Positions 17,031-25,927 of a stretch of DNA of 64,000 bases are shown here, piece after piece (the first letter of the stretch is position 1; each line of letters opens with the position of its first letter). Under the pieces are notes generated by a model. The model saw only the letters and a program-made list of their open reading frames with translations, was not told where the DNA came from and made no database searches. Made by a program: the position numbers and the translations under genes. Source of the DNA: Paenibacillus_AR mesotrionivorans (GTDB lineage: Bacteria > Bacillota > Bacilli > Paenibacillales > NBRC-103111); NCBI RefSeq assembly GCF_046098205.1, contig NZ_JBJURJ010000006.1:248001-312000 (forward strand), in the 5' to 3' direction.

Positions 17031-17160
17031 ATCGATGGGCAGCTGAAGTTAACGGGTGAGCCGATGGACAGCTTAAGTTGGCGGGTTGCGCCGATGAGTA
17101 GCTTAAGTTAGCAGCATGAGCCAATAGAAAGCTTAAGTTAGCGGGTTGCGCCGATAGGCT
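17031..17160. repeat. 30-bp tandem repeat
   Basis: About four units of CGATGgacAGCTTAAGTTrGCGGGTTGC with the conserved AGCTTAAGTT at 17041 (as AGCTGAAGTT), 17070, 17100 and 17130. The 30-bp period equals ten codons, so the minus strand reads as a repeated AQPANLSxxS-type decapeptide. No start site supports translation. Confidence 0.75.
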
Positions 17161-17191
17161 GGGTAATTTGTGGGGAGGCATATCGTTGGGC

Positions 17192-17369
17192 AACTGCAAA
17201 AGTGCAGTTATTTCTACCCGTTCATCCGATTTCAGCCTGTATAACTGCAAAAGTACAGTTATTTCTCTAAATACACGGGAAATGACCCTGAAGTAAGCAA
17301 AATAACTGCACTTTTGCAGGATGCGACCGCGACGGGTTATTATCGGGAGAAATAGATGCACTTTTGCAT
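17192..17369. repeat. palindromic AACTGCA-AAAG-TGCAGTT hairpin elements
   Basis: Four copies: 17192 and 17242 in one orientation (the second with one changed base), and 17301 and 17351 in the opposite orientation (the last decayed). The full element is a 7-bp stem with a 4-base loop followed by ATTT. The two-forward, two-reverse order mirrors the TAACGGAACT clusters. Confidence 0.75.
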
Positions 17370-17394
17370 TTCACGGCACCTTGCCAGCATATTT

Positions 17395-17513
17395 AACTCA
17401 CCTTCAACCTAATTTCGCCCTCCCTTTCCCCCGCTTCCATCCACCTTTAATCTACTTTCAACCCGCCTTTACCCCCACTTTCAACTTACCTTTCTCGCCG
17501 CTTTACCGCAGCA
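17395..17513. other. pyrimidine-rich tract
   Basis: About 115 bases of mainly C and T on the plus strand, with recurring ACTTTCAAC and CCTTTA words. It lies just downstream of the transglutaminase stop (minus strand, hence purine-rich in that transcript). No gene is seen. Confidence 0.5.
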
Positions 17514-17527
17514 GCATGTTTCCCGTT

Positions 17528-18424
17528 TTATACGAAGGCGTCCCTTCCGATTTTAGCCATTATCCCTCTCAGCTCCGATGAGCTCACACCCCCGGAGGTT
17601 CTTTGCGCTGACGGAAACCCGATAGGTCCGGGCAGATTCCAGGGGCTGCCGCCATATTGTGCGGGGAGAGGCTGGTTCCAACCGCTTCCCCCGATTATGG
17701 TGCGGTACAGCTTCGGGTAATCCGGGTGGACCACGATATCCATCAGATAAGCGGAGGTCTGGCTGAAGGGACGGCGCTTCCGGTTTAAGGACTCGATAAT
17801 CTCCCCGCCCGTTTTGATGCCAATGCCATGTCCATAATAGAGACCGTTAAACATCAGCAGCACATTCTCCCCCTGCCATTCCGGGTGGTCCGGCGAAACA
17901 TCGGGATTCTTGAAATACTGCACATCTCCCGGCACCGCATCCTGAGGTTTTTTGGAATCCACCAGCATCAGGTCCTCATCATAGTGCCAATCGTACAAAA
18001 GCAGTCCTCCGAACCACAGGTTAAACAGCCCGTCCCCAAGACTGTCCAGCATGCCTTTGTACAGCACAATCACCATGGCCGTCGCACACTCAAAGGCATA
18101 CAGCGGCCCTTCCTGAAAAATATTGCGGATCCCGTCTGCAGGGGTCACATTCGGCAGAAGCCGGAAGCCCCCCCTTTCATCCCGCCTCCAATACAGGGGA
18201 TTGCAGCGGGAATCCCGGAACACCGCAAATTGGGCTCCGCTTGTCTGCAAGGCCTGAGCCGCCTCTGTAAGCAGGACCCTGGTGCGGAGCTCAAAGCCCA
18301 GCTCCTCCCATGAAGCATACCGGTACATGGTCTGTTGGCCGGCCTTCATCCAGAAAATCTCCGTCTCCGCAGGAGTCGCTCCCGCCGGCGGCTGGTTTGC
18401 TATTGCACCTTTAACCTCAATCAC
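17528..18424 (-). CDS. tgl: protein-glutamine gamma-glutamyltransferase (spore coat transglutaminase)
   Basis: A 298-residue enzyme that cross-links spore-coat proteins through epsilon-(gamma-glutamyl)lysine bonds. The catalytic cysteine is C113 in GPLYAFECATA, with the downstream LYDWHYDEDLML and ENVLLMFNGLYYGHGIGI segments typical of Bacillus Tgl. Bacillus Tgl is about 245 residues; this protein has a Gly/Pro/Ser-rich C-terminal extension of about 45 residues (from about 252). It starts with GTG behind AGGAGG. A strong hairpin lies 30-60 bases upstream of the start. Presence of tgl supports an endospore former. Confidence 0.93.
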   Translation of the reverse strand: MIEVKGAIANQPPAGATPAETEIFWMKAGQQTMYRYASWEELGFELRTRVLLTEAAQALQTSGAQFAVFRDSRCNPLYWRRDERGGFRLLPNVTPADGIRNIFQEGPLYAFECATAMVIVLYKGMLDSLGDGLFNLWFGGLLLYDWHYDEDLMLVDSKKPQDAVPGDVQYFKNPDVSPDHPEWQGENVLLMFNGLYYGHGIGIKTGGEIIESLNRKRRPFSQTSAYLMDIVVHPDYPKLYRTIIGGSGWNQPLPAQYGGSPWNLPGPIGFPSAQRTSGGVSSSELRGIMAKIGRDAFV

Positions 18425-18452
18425 GCTGTTTTCGCCCCCTCCTGTAGCATGA

Positions 18453-18483
18453 AGCCGCTCATTACGGGAACGTAAGAGCGGCT
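18453..18483. promoter_or_regulatory. hairpin in the tgl leader
   Basis: AGCCGCTC (18453-18460) pairs with GAGCGGCT (18476-18483), and inside it TTACG pairs with CGTAA around GGAA: a 13-bp stem with one bulged base. There is no T run on the minus strand, so it is more likely a leader structure or an end structure of the upstream zinc-ribbon gene than a classical terminator. Confidence 0.5.
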
Positions 18484-18571
18484 CTTTCGCAGCTGTACAT
18501 GATATCAGGATATGGGCGAAAGCTTGAACAGGTTACTCCCCGGCAAAAGAAGCCCGGCTGCCAATCAGAAA

Positions 18572-18967
18572 TCAACCGAAGAAAAAGTCCAGTGTGGAAC
18601 CAAGCTCCCCCGATTTTTTACCCCGTAAAATATTCGGGTCATAAATCTCCACAAACCCGCAATCCGTGCACGAAACAAATAAGTAGTGATGATGCTGGAT
18701 ATCCAACAGCTTGGATAAGCCCGTTCCGGTCATCGCCACCTCCTGGATGCTGCTGGACCTGCCCCCGCACTTGGTACACCGGAAGCGGCTGGCGATGATG
18801 TCTTCCACTCTATCCGTGGGATCCCGCTCCTCCCCCGTCTCTTTGCCCTCCAGTTCCCCGGACTCCGCCTCCAATACGGCCTCCTCCGGCAAAAAAATGG
18901 CCGTCTTACAATGAGGACAACGGTCATGGACCGGTTCCATCTCCTTATAGCACCATGGACATTCCAT
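18572..18967 (-). CDS. zinc-ribbon protein, DUF2082-like
   Basis: A 131-residue protein with two zinc-binding regions. The N-terminal CPWC...CPHC pair (residues 3-6 and 17-20) is joined by an acidic linker to a C-terminal CTKCGG...CTDCG ribbon containing TGTGLSKLLDIQHHHYLFVSC. The second half matches the DUF2082 nucleic-acid-binding zinc-ribbon family (TGxGLSKxxDxQ...C..CGY..xY, ending in LDFxxG). Function unknown. It sits between the DUF4129 gene and tgl on the same strand. Confidence 0.75.
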   Translation of the reverse strand: MECPWCYKEMEPVHDRCPHCKTAIFLPEEAVLEAESGELEGKETGEERDPTDRVEDIIASRFRCTKCGGRSSSIQEVAMTGTGLSKLLDIQHHHYLFVSCTDCGFVEIYDPNILRGKKSGELGSTLDFFFG

Positions 18968-19064
18968 ATGGGTATCCCTCCATCACGATATTAATGGCAT
19001 AGATCATTCATATGGCAAAGCAGTGTAAGGCAGAACAATGTAGAGCGGCGGCGACCCCAAACGC

Positions 19065-20429
19065 TTATTTGTCTGTGCTCCTGCTGCGGAACCGGGCCAC
19101 CTCTGCGTCATCCGGCTCCTGTCCGCCATAACGGGCCCGTTCGTAGGCATCGCTCAGCTCCCGGTCCAGAAGCTTCGCCGCCGTCTGTCCGGCAGCGGCG
19201 GCCTGCAGCCCGGGCTTCGGCTTGGCCGCTTCCCGGGCAGCTGCCGCGGCTGCTTCCGCCGGGGTCCATTCCGCCTGCCAGCGGAAGCCCACCCGGACGG
19301 CCCGGCGCACTGCCTGGGCATAGAGGTACCGCATCCGCTGGCGGTTGTCCGCGAGATCCTCCCAACGGGCCTCGCGGCGGCCTTGGAACAAGCGTTTCAG
19401 CCGTCCCAACGGACCGCCGCCGCCGGGTTTCCCCTCCCGGGTGGACAGCACCGTATCCACATAACCCGGGTCAGGGTCCTCCGCCTGGCCTTTGCCTCTG
19501 CGGGCGAACCAGGCCGCAACGCGTTTCAGCCAGCCCGGAAACCACCGTGACAATCCCTTGACGCAGTAATAAACGAAGGCTGCTGCTGCTGCAATAAAGA
19601 CCACCATCAGCAGGTATTCCAGAATGACCCAAATGAGGGCCGGGTCACCCTTGGGTTCAGGCAGGCCGGATTGCTGCGGCCCCGGTGTAGCTGCCGGCTC
19701 CGGCGGCAATTCCACCGGTTCTCCGGCCATCAGTCCCAGCAGCCAGCGCAGCGCTTCCTTCACCGCCGTGCCGATGGCGCCGTCCACCAACCCCCAGAAG
19801 GAGAGAAGAAAAATCGGAAGGCCGAATACGGCCACCAGAAGCCGATTAAAGCGCCTCATGTGGCGGGCGGAAGCACTCCTGCCCCTTCCTCCATAAGCGC
19901 CCCCGGACATAGAATACGAATTACCGATCAGGATCGCCAGCAGAAACAGCACCGACGCAATCACCGCAAGACCGTCGGAATAGCTGCCCAGCCCTTCGGC
20001 CCGGTGGATATAAAAGCCGGAGGGGGCGCATAAGGCCAGTCCCATCCAAGGAAAGATGGGCTGGATTTCGCCTTTGCCGGAGCGGACGGCCCCTGCGGCC
20101 CGGATGGCCAGGACAGCCCCCGCCACCGCCGATAGCAGCGCGTTATACGAAACGCCGTGCAAGAGCCACGCCCAGCCCACCACCAAGGGTGCCGTCCAGA
20201 GAATCAGCAGCCCCCGCCTGTTCAAAAAAGGTATCGCCGCCGATAAGGCACCCCATACGGTGTAGCCTGCCAACCCCGCCAGCCAGCCCCAAGCCCAGGC
20301 GCTGCCGTTATACATCGAGCCGGCTATCCCCAGCAGCACCGGAGACAGGGATATCAGCTCCAGCCAGCCCGGAGCGATGCCGGTCCAGCTTTTTTTTGCA
20401 TATGCCAAAAACGGATTGCCGGTCTTCAT
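19065..20429 (-). CDS. DUF4129-domain membrane protein of the MoxR/DUF58 cluster
   Basis: A 454-residue membrane protein with about six N-terminal membrane segments (residues 25-230), one more near 270-290, a basic linker and a cytoplasmic C-terminal domain with LYAQAVRRAVRVG and TPAE, which fits DUF4129. The C-terminal part has an Ala-rich stretch. The start is taken at the ATG behind GGGAGG. It follows the DUF58 gene by 56 bases. Such proteins accompany MoxR ATPases; in related clusters a transglutaminase-like core is often present, but none is obvious here. Confidence 0.75.
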   Translation of the reverse strand: MKTGNPFLAYAKKSWTGIAPGWLELISLSPVLLGIAGSMYNGSAWAWGWLAGLAGYTVWGALSAAIPFLNRRGLLILWTAPLVVGWAWLLHGVSYNALLSAVAGAVLAIRAAGAVRSGKGEIQPIFPWMGLALCAPSGFYIHRAEGLGSYSDGLAVIASVLFLLAILIGNSYSMSGGAYGGRGRSASARHMRRFNRLLVAVFGLPIFLLSFWGLVDGAIGTAVKEALRWLLGLMAGEPVELPPEPAATPGPQQSGLPEPKGDPALIWVILEYLLMVVFIAAAAAFVYYCVKGLSRWFPGWLKRVAAWFARRGKGQAEDPDPGYVDTVLSTREGKPGGGGPLGRLKRLFQGRREARWEDLADNRQRMRYLYAQAVRRAVRVGFRWQAEWTPAEAAAAAAREAAKPKPGLQAAAAGQTAAKLLDRELSDAYERARYGGQEPDDAEVARFRSRSTDK

Positions 20430-20485
20430 GGTCAACCTCCCTACTTACGTAAATCAAACCCGGTAACAGCCTCTGCCCCCGGTCC

Positions 20486-21637
20486 TCAGCCTGCTTGCGC
20501 CTGGTCATCCGGAGAACCGGGCCGGACTTGGTCCGCTTGATGCTTGTCCCCGGCTAAACGCTCCCGCTCCAGCGGCAAAAGCAGCACCTTGCTGCCCTGC
20601 TCCTCCAGCGCCTGCATCTGCTCCTCCAGAAGCGGGCTCTTGTAGGCGGAAATGAGAACATAATCGCAGGATTCCTCCAGCCGTTCCCCTTCCAGCCGCA
20701 GATACTCGGCAAAATGCACCTGCTGCTCCAGCTTCAGCTGGGCCATGGCATCCAGCACCTGTTTATGGTGCACATTGCCTGCTCCCGGAGCCAGCCGGAT
20801 GCTGGTCTCCGGCTCATCCACAGTCGGCGCGTTGCAGCCGAAGCCAACCGGCATCCCTTCCGCCAGCGCCTGCTCCACCAGGGTTAACGCACAGCGGATG
20901 CCCCACTCCATCAGGGCCTCCTCGTTTACCTCAGCCCACATGTCTTCTTTTTCCGCAATGTTCAAAAGAATCATCAACCGCCGGTCGGCGGTATAGCCAT
21001 GCTCCCGGACCTGAAGCTGCCCCGTGCGGGAAGTGGCCTTCCAATGAATGGACCGCAGGGAATCCCCGCTGCGGTATTCCCGGACCCCCAGCATCAGATA
21101 GGGGTCCTCCACCATCCAGCGCTTAACGGCAAATTCCCCCTGCCAGCCCCGCCAGGGCAAAGGCAGCTCCTCCACGGGGACGGAGCGGGGATACACCAAA
21201 AGCCGCTGATTGACCCGGTCCGTGCGTACCGACTGGGAAATCCCGAACAGATCCCCGCAGCTGAGGGTAACGGTCTCCAGATCATAGCAGCCCCGTCTTA
21301 TACAGCGGACCTTGTGCTGGCGGATCACCTCGGTATGGCCCCACAGGGAAAACAGACTCCGGTGGTTCTGCAGCCGTGCGCCGGTGGCGATGCTGAGATT
21401 CTCCTGGCTGACAAACTGGAGGCTGGACGACAGCAGCGCTTCCAGACGCAGCCAGGGCAGGGGCAGGGCCTTGTCGTTGACAATATGCTCCTGCATCTCC
21501 ACCATATCGCCTTCCACACAAAAGTCACGGTCAAACTTGCGCCTGTAATCCAGCCGCTTGAGCCCCCGCCGGCGGAACAAAACCGACTGGCCCCACAGGG
21601 CAACCAGCGCCACTATCGCCAAAAGGGAAACACTCAC
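20486..21637 (-). CDS. DUF58 domain-containing protein
   Basis: A 383-residue protein with one N-terminal membrane segment (residues 3-20) and the DUF58 signature YRSGDSLRSIHWKATSRTGQLQVRE near residues 195-219, preceded by a beta-rich region. These proteins are partners of MoxR AAA ATPases in a presumed chaperone or maturation system. It starts with GTG ten bases after AGGAGG. In most genomes the DUF58 gene abuts moxR; here 612 bp of repeats and palindromes lie between them. The C-terminus is charged and low-complexity. Confidence 0.88.
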   Translation of the reverse strand: MSVSLLAIVALVALWGQSVLFRRRGLKRLDYRRKFDRDFCVEGDMVEMQEHIVNDKALPLPWLRLEALLSSSLQFVSQENLSIATGARLQNHRSLFSLWGHTEVIRQHKVRCIRRGCYDLETVTLSCGDLFGISQSVRTDRVNQRLLVYPRSVPVEELPLPWRGWQGEFAVKRWMVEDPYLMLGVREYRSGDSLRSIHWKATSRTGQLQVREHGYTADRRLMILLNIAEKEDMWAEVNEEALMEWGIRCALTLVEQALAEGMPVGFGCNAPTVDEPETSIRLAPGAGNVHHKQVLDAMAQLKLEQQVHFAEYLRLEGERLEESCDYVLISAYKSPLLEEQMQALEEQGSKVLLLPLERERLAGDKHQADQVRPGSPDDQAQAG

Positions 21638-21716
21638 AGATGTATTGCCTCCTATCTTGAATCACTTGGTCGATGCCGCAGGCCGGACCCGTTATGATGA
21701 GCCACGAAACTAGGGT

Positions 21717-21757
21717 GTGTCTGAAAGCTCCGAGGGGAGCAAATGTTAGCCAGACAC
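21717..21757. repeat. nested inverted repeat
   Basis: GTGTCTG (21717-21723) and CAGACAC (21751-21757) enclose GCTCC (21727-21731) and GGAGC (21736-21740). There is no T run. It could be a leader structure for the DUF58 gene or a remnant of a mobile-element end; no transposase is present. Confidence 0.55.
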
Positions 21758-21816
21758 AGCAGTCAAGTACGTGATATTGTGCCACTGCCCAAAATCGGCG
21801 GCCGCTTGCCAACATA

Positions 21817-22048
21817 TAACGGAACTTCTGTGCTCCACAGCCCAGTAACCAGCTCCTCGCTGTGTAACGGAACTCACAGCACCTTAGAGGCCAAAAACCG
21901 GCTTTTTCGGCGCGTAACGGAACTCACAGGCTCTTAGAAGGTTTATTAGCGTGAATTGCGACCAATTTTGGCGTCTAAGAGCTTCTCAGTTCCGTAAGAA
22001 ATTCAAACGTCTCCATTTTTGCCGCTAAGGTGTCCTCAGTTCCGTTAG
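21817..22048. repeat. intergenic repeat cluster 4 (TAACGGAACT family)
   Basis: Three forward units (TAACGGAACTTCTGTGCTCC, TAACGGAACTCACAGCACCTTAG, TAACGGAACTCACAGGCTCTTAG) are followed by two reverse units (CTAAGAGCTTCTCAGTTCCGTAAG, CTAAGGTGTCCTCAGTTCCGTTAG). It lies inside what would otherwise be a moxR-DUF58 operon. Confidence 0.85.
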
Positions 22049-22107
22049 GCCCTGAAGCTTATACGCCATTGCCTCCAATGTAACGACACGAGGACAGCGT
22101 CCGCAGG

Positions 22108-22222
22108 TTCGGTCCATACAGCGCCCAAGGGGCGTGTTTGGATCAGTTGGTCCGTACAGCGCCCAGGGCGTGTTTGGATCAGTCGGTCCATACAGCGCCC
22201 AAGGGGCATGCTTGCATCAGCG
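22108..22222. repeat. 36/38-bp tandem repeat
   Basis: Three units beginning GGTCCRTACAGCGCCCA at 22111, 22149 and 22185 (spacings 38 and 36 bp, the second unit lacking two bases), each followed by a GGCGTGTTTGGATCAG-like half. They lie immediately downstream of moxR. Confidence 0.8.
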
Positions 22223-22249
22223 GGCCCCGCAGAACTCCCCTGGGCCCAA

Positions 22250-23218
22250 CTACCGCGCGCCCAGCTCCTCGGCGGATTCGGTGGGCACCGGGGTTTCGGC
22301 GAGAATCCGCCGGATCGCCGATTCCGCCACCCGCTCGAAGGGGTTGCCCCGGCGGGCCGGCAGCACCCGGTGGGCCCAGACAGGCACCGCCATAGCCTTC
22401 ACATCATCCGGCGACACATAGTCTCTGCCGGCAAGCGCAGCCCGGGCCTGGACCACACGGAGCATGGCCAAGCAGCCCCGGGGGCTGACCCCCGAAAGCA
22501 GGTCCTTATCGCTGCGGGTCCTCTCCGCCAAGTCCAGAATATACCCGTATAAGTCGTCATGGACGGTAACCGCCGTGTAGCTCGCCTGGGCTGCACGGAT
22601 CTGGGCCGCATCCGACACCGGGGTAAGGGATGCCAGCGGGTCCGCGCTCCGGAAGCGCCGGAGGATTTCGATCCCTTCCTCACGGCCGGGATACCCCATG
22701 CTGATCTTCAGCATAAACCGGTCCAGCTGTGCCTCGGGAAGGGGAAAGGTGCCCTGGTTCTCCAGAGGATTCTGGGTAGCCACCACCAGGAACGGCTGCT
22801 CCAAGGGATAGGTAACTCCGTCAATGGTCACCTGGCGCTCCTCCATACATTCCAGCAGTACCGACTGGGTGCGGGGAGTGGCCCGGTTGATTTCGTCTGC
22901 CAGCAGCAGATTCGTAAAAACCGGCCCCGGCCGGAACTGGAATTCCGAACGTTTCATATCAAAAAAGTTGATTCCGCTTACATCTGCCGGCAGCAAATCC
23001 GGAGTAAACTGGATGCGGCTGAAGCCGGTGTCCAGCGACCGGGCCAGCGCCTTGGCCAGCATGGTTTTGCCTGTTCCCGGCACATCCTCCAGCAGCACAT
23101 GCCCCGACGCCAGCAGCGCCATCAGCAGCTGGTCGATAACCTCCTCCTTGCCTACAATCACCTTTTCCACATTGCGTTTGACCTGTTGGCCCCAATCCTG
23201 AATTTCCTGCAACCTCAT
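22250..23218 (-). CDS. MoxR family AAA+ ATPase
   Basis: A 322-residue ATPase with Walker A VPGTGKT (46-52), Walker B LLLADEINRA (104-113), sensor 1 in VVATQNPLENQGTFPLPEAQLDRF and the C-terminal lid. MoxR proteins act as chaperones that insert cofactors or mature partner proteins, usually with DUF58 or VWA proteins encoded next door. Here the DUF58 and DUF4129 genes follow on the same strand, but after a 612-bp repeat-filled gap. The gene is divergent from the histidine kinase gene at 23433. Confidence 0.93.
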   Translation of the reverse strand: MRLQEIQDWGQQVKRNVEKVIVGKEEVIDQLLMALLASGHVLLEDVPGTGKTMLAKALARSLDTGFSRIQFTPDLLPADVSGINFFDMKRSEFQFRPGPVFTNLLLADEINRATPRTQSVLLECMEERQVTIDGVTYPLEQPFLVVATQNPLENQGTFPLPEAQLDRFMLKISMGYPGREEGIEILRRFRSADPLASLTPVSDAAQIRAAQASYTAVTVHDDLYGYILDLAERTRSDKDLLSGVSPRGCLAMLRVVQARAALAGRDYVSPDDVKAMAVPVWAHRVLPARRGNPFERVAESAIRRILAETPVPTESAEELGAR

Positions 23219-23432
23219 GTTGCACTCCGCCTCCCTTGCATCTCACAATCTATTATCTTATCATACCACAGGAAGAAGGCAGGACGTGAGCCCTTCCGCC
23301 CAGAAATTACCTTTTCTCCATAAATCCGCTCCAGCATCGTCCATTCTTCCAAAAAAATCGACAGATTTTTGGCCTCCTTTTTCCAGGGGATGTATACTAA
23401 TAAAAGAGGGAGTTATTGGACAAGGAGGCGAT

Positions 23433-25811
23433 ATGATGCATATGCTCCGCGGCTACAGGCGCGCAAGCTTTCTGCTGCTGGCTTTCCTGCCGGTGCTGGG
23501 TATGGCCTTTATCCGGGTTATGCCGGAGGGTGGGGCTTTGCTCGTCCAAAAGCCGGCCTACGGCATGATGCTTGCCGCTGCCGTGCTCCTGTCGGGCTGC
23601 CTGGGGGTAGCCGCAGGACGCTCTTACCTGATGGAGCTGGATGTTTCCCTGCGGTATTTTGCCCTGGCGTTTGCCGGCTTTGCGTTTATGGCCGCGTTCC
23701 AGGCGCTCCTGACCCCGGCAGCCGAAAGGGAAACCGCCCTTTTCCTGGGCATCGGCTCCTTGTCGCGGCTAATCCTATGTATCTACAGCTATTTGGGGCT
23801 GCGTTCCCAGCTGGCCAAACGGTCTCCGGAATTCCGCAAAAAACCGCTCTCCTGGTGGCACAAGCATTTTGCCGCATGGGCGTGCGCCATACTCCTGACC
23901 GGAGCCATAGCCGAAGCAGGCCTCCTCCATTCTTATGTCATTACCGTCATCGAGCTGCTCGCCCTGCTCACTGCTTTGGCGGCATCGGCCCATCTGCTTA
24001 TGGTGCGCAGCTATTCCTCCTTGGGGCGGAATCATTTGTTTGCCCAGCTAATTTTGGCCCAGGCTTCTCTGATTGTTATCCTTGCGGCTCCCTGGAGCGC
24101 TCTCTGGTGGTTTGCCCATGGCGTTACCACCGCCGCTTTCCTGGTGCTGGGTTATGCGCTGATGCGTTCCTATGAAGAAACCCGCTCCATCGGACGGGTT
24201 TATAATGAAAATCTGCTGTATCCCGCCCTGCGGAGCGTCATGCGGACCACCCACGAGGGATTTGTCATGACGGATAACCTGGGCAGAATCAACTACGCTA
24301 ACCCCCAGATGGAGGAATTCTTCCAGGAAAAACCGGCCCCCGGACAACTCATCGCCGCCTATCTGGCGAGACAGAACCTGAAAACCGCCACCCGGGAGGC
24401 CCTTTCTCCCGTCGTGGAAAGCCTGCTCTCCGGGGCGGCGGCCAGCATTGACCTCCATGTGGAGGCTCCCCGGGACGGAAGCGACCCGGTCTATTACGAA
24501 TTCTACGCCTCCCCCGTGCTGGACGAGCTGAGCCGGGCCCGGATCGGCTACCTGTTCGTCTTCCACAACCGTTCGGAGGAGGTGCGCCTGAACCGGATGA
24601 AGGATGATTTCATCAGCATTGTCTCCCACGAGCTGCGCACCCCCATGTCCGCCATTCAGGGCTTTACCGAAATTTTGCTGGAACGGGAGGTTCCCCCGGA
24701 GAAAAGAGTCCGCTACCTGGAAACCGTCCACAATGAGGTGGTCCGGCTGTCGGCGCTGGTGGATGATTTCCTCGACATCCAGCGCATGGAGACGGGGCGG
24801 CTGGCCTACCACTTCGAGCCTCTGGATTTGGGCGGGCTGGTGGCGGAGGTCGCCGGGCAATGGCAGGGGACGGACAAACATACCCTGCGTCTCGACCTGC
24901 CTGCCCACGGGTTTTTCATCCGCGGGGACAGGGAACGGATCATCCAGGTGCTGCACAATCTGATCAGCAATGCGGTCAAATACTCCCCCGGCGCTGAGGC
25001 GGTGGATATTTCCTTGTCCTGCACCGACGGCCGCGCCGCTATCCGGGTGAAGGATTACGGGCTGGGCATTCCCGAGGAAAGCCTGACCCGCTTGTTCCAG
25101 AAGTTCTACCGGGTAGAGACAACCCGCCACCGCAAAATCCGCGGCACCGGGCTGGGGCTGTCCATTGTGCGGGAAATTGTGGATACCCACGGCGGGGAAA
25201 TCCAAGTGGAATCCGTTTCCGGAAGCGGCTCCGAATTCTCCGTGCACCTGCCTGCTTATGAACCGCCGGAGCTGAAAGGGAGAATCGCCGTCCTGCAGGA
25301 GCCGGACGAGAAAAACCCGCTGCTCCTGGACACCGCCGCAGAGCGTGCCGGGGAACCCTTGCGGTTTGTCAGCCGGGAGGAGCTGTTGTTCGTGCTGGAG
25401 CAAACCCGCTCCCTGCCCAAGCTGTGGATCGCCGACATCCCCTTGGAGGAGCAGCGGGACGGCTGGAGTCTCCTGCGGATGCTGCTGGAGGAGAAGCGGT
25501 ACCTGACAAGCCCGCTGCTCATGTCCGTAAGAGGAGGGACACCTAGCAACGGCTATGGACATGGCAACGGCTCCGGGGATGGGGGAGCCAACAGCCTCCC
25601 GGACCGCCACTCCTGCTTGGACCGCATGGCCCGGGAGCTGCTGCGGCGTCCTGAGGAGGGCCAGCTGCTGGCCGCCGCCTATGACGAGCAGGCTCTTCTC
25701 CAGCTGCTCCACCGCCAGGGCATCGAGATCGCCGGCATTGAGCGGAGCAGCGGCATCAGCACCTTTGCCATTTTCGCCCATCCCAAGGATTCAGAGGAGC
25801 CGGCTTCTTAG
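23433..25811 (+). CDS. membrane sensor histidine kinase with PAS and degenerate receiver-like tail
   Basis: A 792-residue kinase. Residues 1-250 hold about eight membrane segments with no obvious extracellular loop. A PAS-like domain follows (EGFVMTDNLGRINYANPQMEEFF), then HisKA with phospho-acceptor H399 in VSHELRTPMSAIQGF and HATPase_c (NLISNAVKYS, DYGLGIPEE, GTGLGLSI). The tail resembles a receiver domain (RIAVLQEPDEK... LWIADIPLEEQ...) but is divergent and interrupted by a Gly/Asn-rich linker near residue 710. AAGGAGG precedes the ATG. No response-regulator gene is adjacent, so it is an orphan whose output partner is elsewhere. Confidence 0.85.
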   Translation: MMHMLRGYRRASFLLLAFLPVLGMAFIRVMPEGGALLVQKPAYGMMLAAAVLLSGCLGVAAGRSYLMELDVSLRYFALAFAGFAFMAAFQALLTPAAERETALFLGIGSLSRLILCIYSYLGLRSQLAKRSPEFRKKPLSWWHKHFAAWACAILLTGAIAEAGLLHSYVITVIELLALLTALAASAHLLMVRSYSSLGRNHLFAQLILAQASLIVILAAPWSALWWFAHGVTTAAFLVLGYALMRSYEETRSIGRVYNENLLYPALRSVMRTTHEGFVMTDNLGRINYANPQMEEFFQEKPAPGQLIAAYLARQNLKTATREALSPVVESLLSGAAASIDLHVEAPRDGSDPVYYEFYASPVLDELSRARIGYLFVFHNRSEEVRLNRMKDDFISIVSHELRTPMSAIQGFTEILLEREVPPEKRVRYLETVHNEVVRLSALVDDFLDIQRMETGRLAYHFEPLDLGGLVAEVAGQWQGTDKHTLRLDLPAHGFFIRGDRERIIQVLHNLISNAVKYSPGAEAVDISLSCTDGRAAIRVKDYGLGIPEESLTRLFQKFYRVETTRHRKIRGTGLGLSIVREIVDTHGGEIQVESVSGSGSEFSVHLPAYEPPELKGRIAVLQEPDEKNPLLLDTAAERAGEPLRFVSREELLFVLEQTRSLPKLWIADIPLEEQRDGWSLLRMLLEEKRYLTSPLLMSVRGGTPSNGYGHGNGSGDGGANSLPDRHSCLDRMARELLRRPEEGQLLAAAYDEQALLQLLHRQGIEIAGIERSSGISTFAIFAHPKDSEEPAS

Positions 25812-25927
25812 CACAAACCCATGTCCGCTTCCTGCCATCTCCTTGATGACGCGGCGCATCCGGAACGCTATAATGATGGAGAAGCGCCGGTGAACGCTTA
25901 CACCAAGAGAATGGCGGGAAGAATGGC

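Noticed and set aside
21717..21757. Insertion-sequence end
   Set aside because: The GTGTCTG/CAGACAC arms could be terminal repeats, but there is no transposase, no target duplication that I can see, and the interior is only 27 bases.
23217..23432. N-terminal extension of the histidine kinase
   Set aside because: The frame is open upstream but the good AAGGAGG lies before 23433, and the upstream part would overlap the moxR start region on the other strand.
24048..25781. Open frame of 577 codons antisense to the histidine kinase
   Set aside because: High GC content makes antisense frames long here; the plus strand has clear kinase motifs and the antisense product is His/Gln/Gly-rich without a domain.
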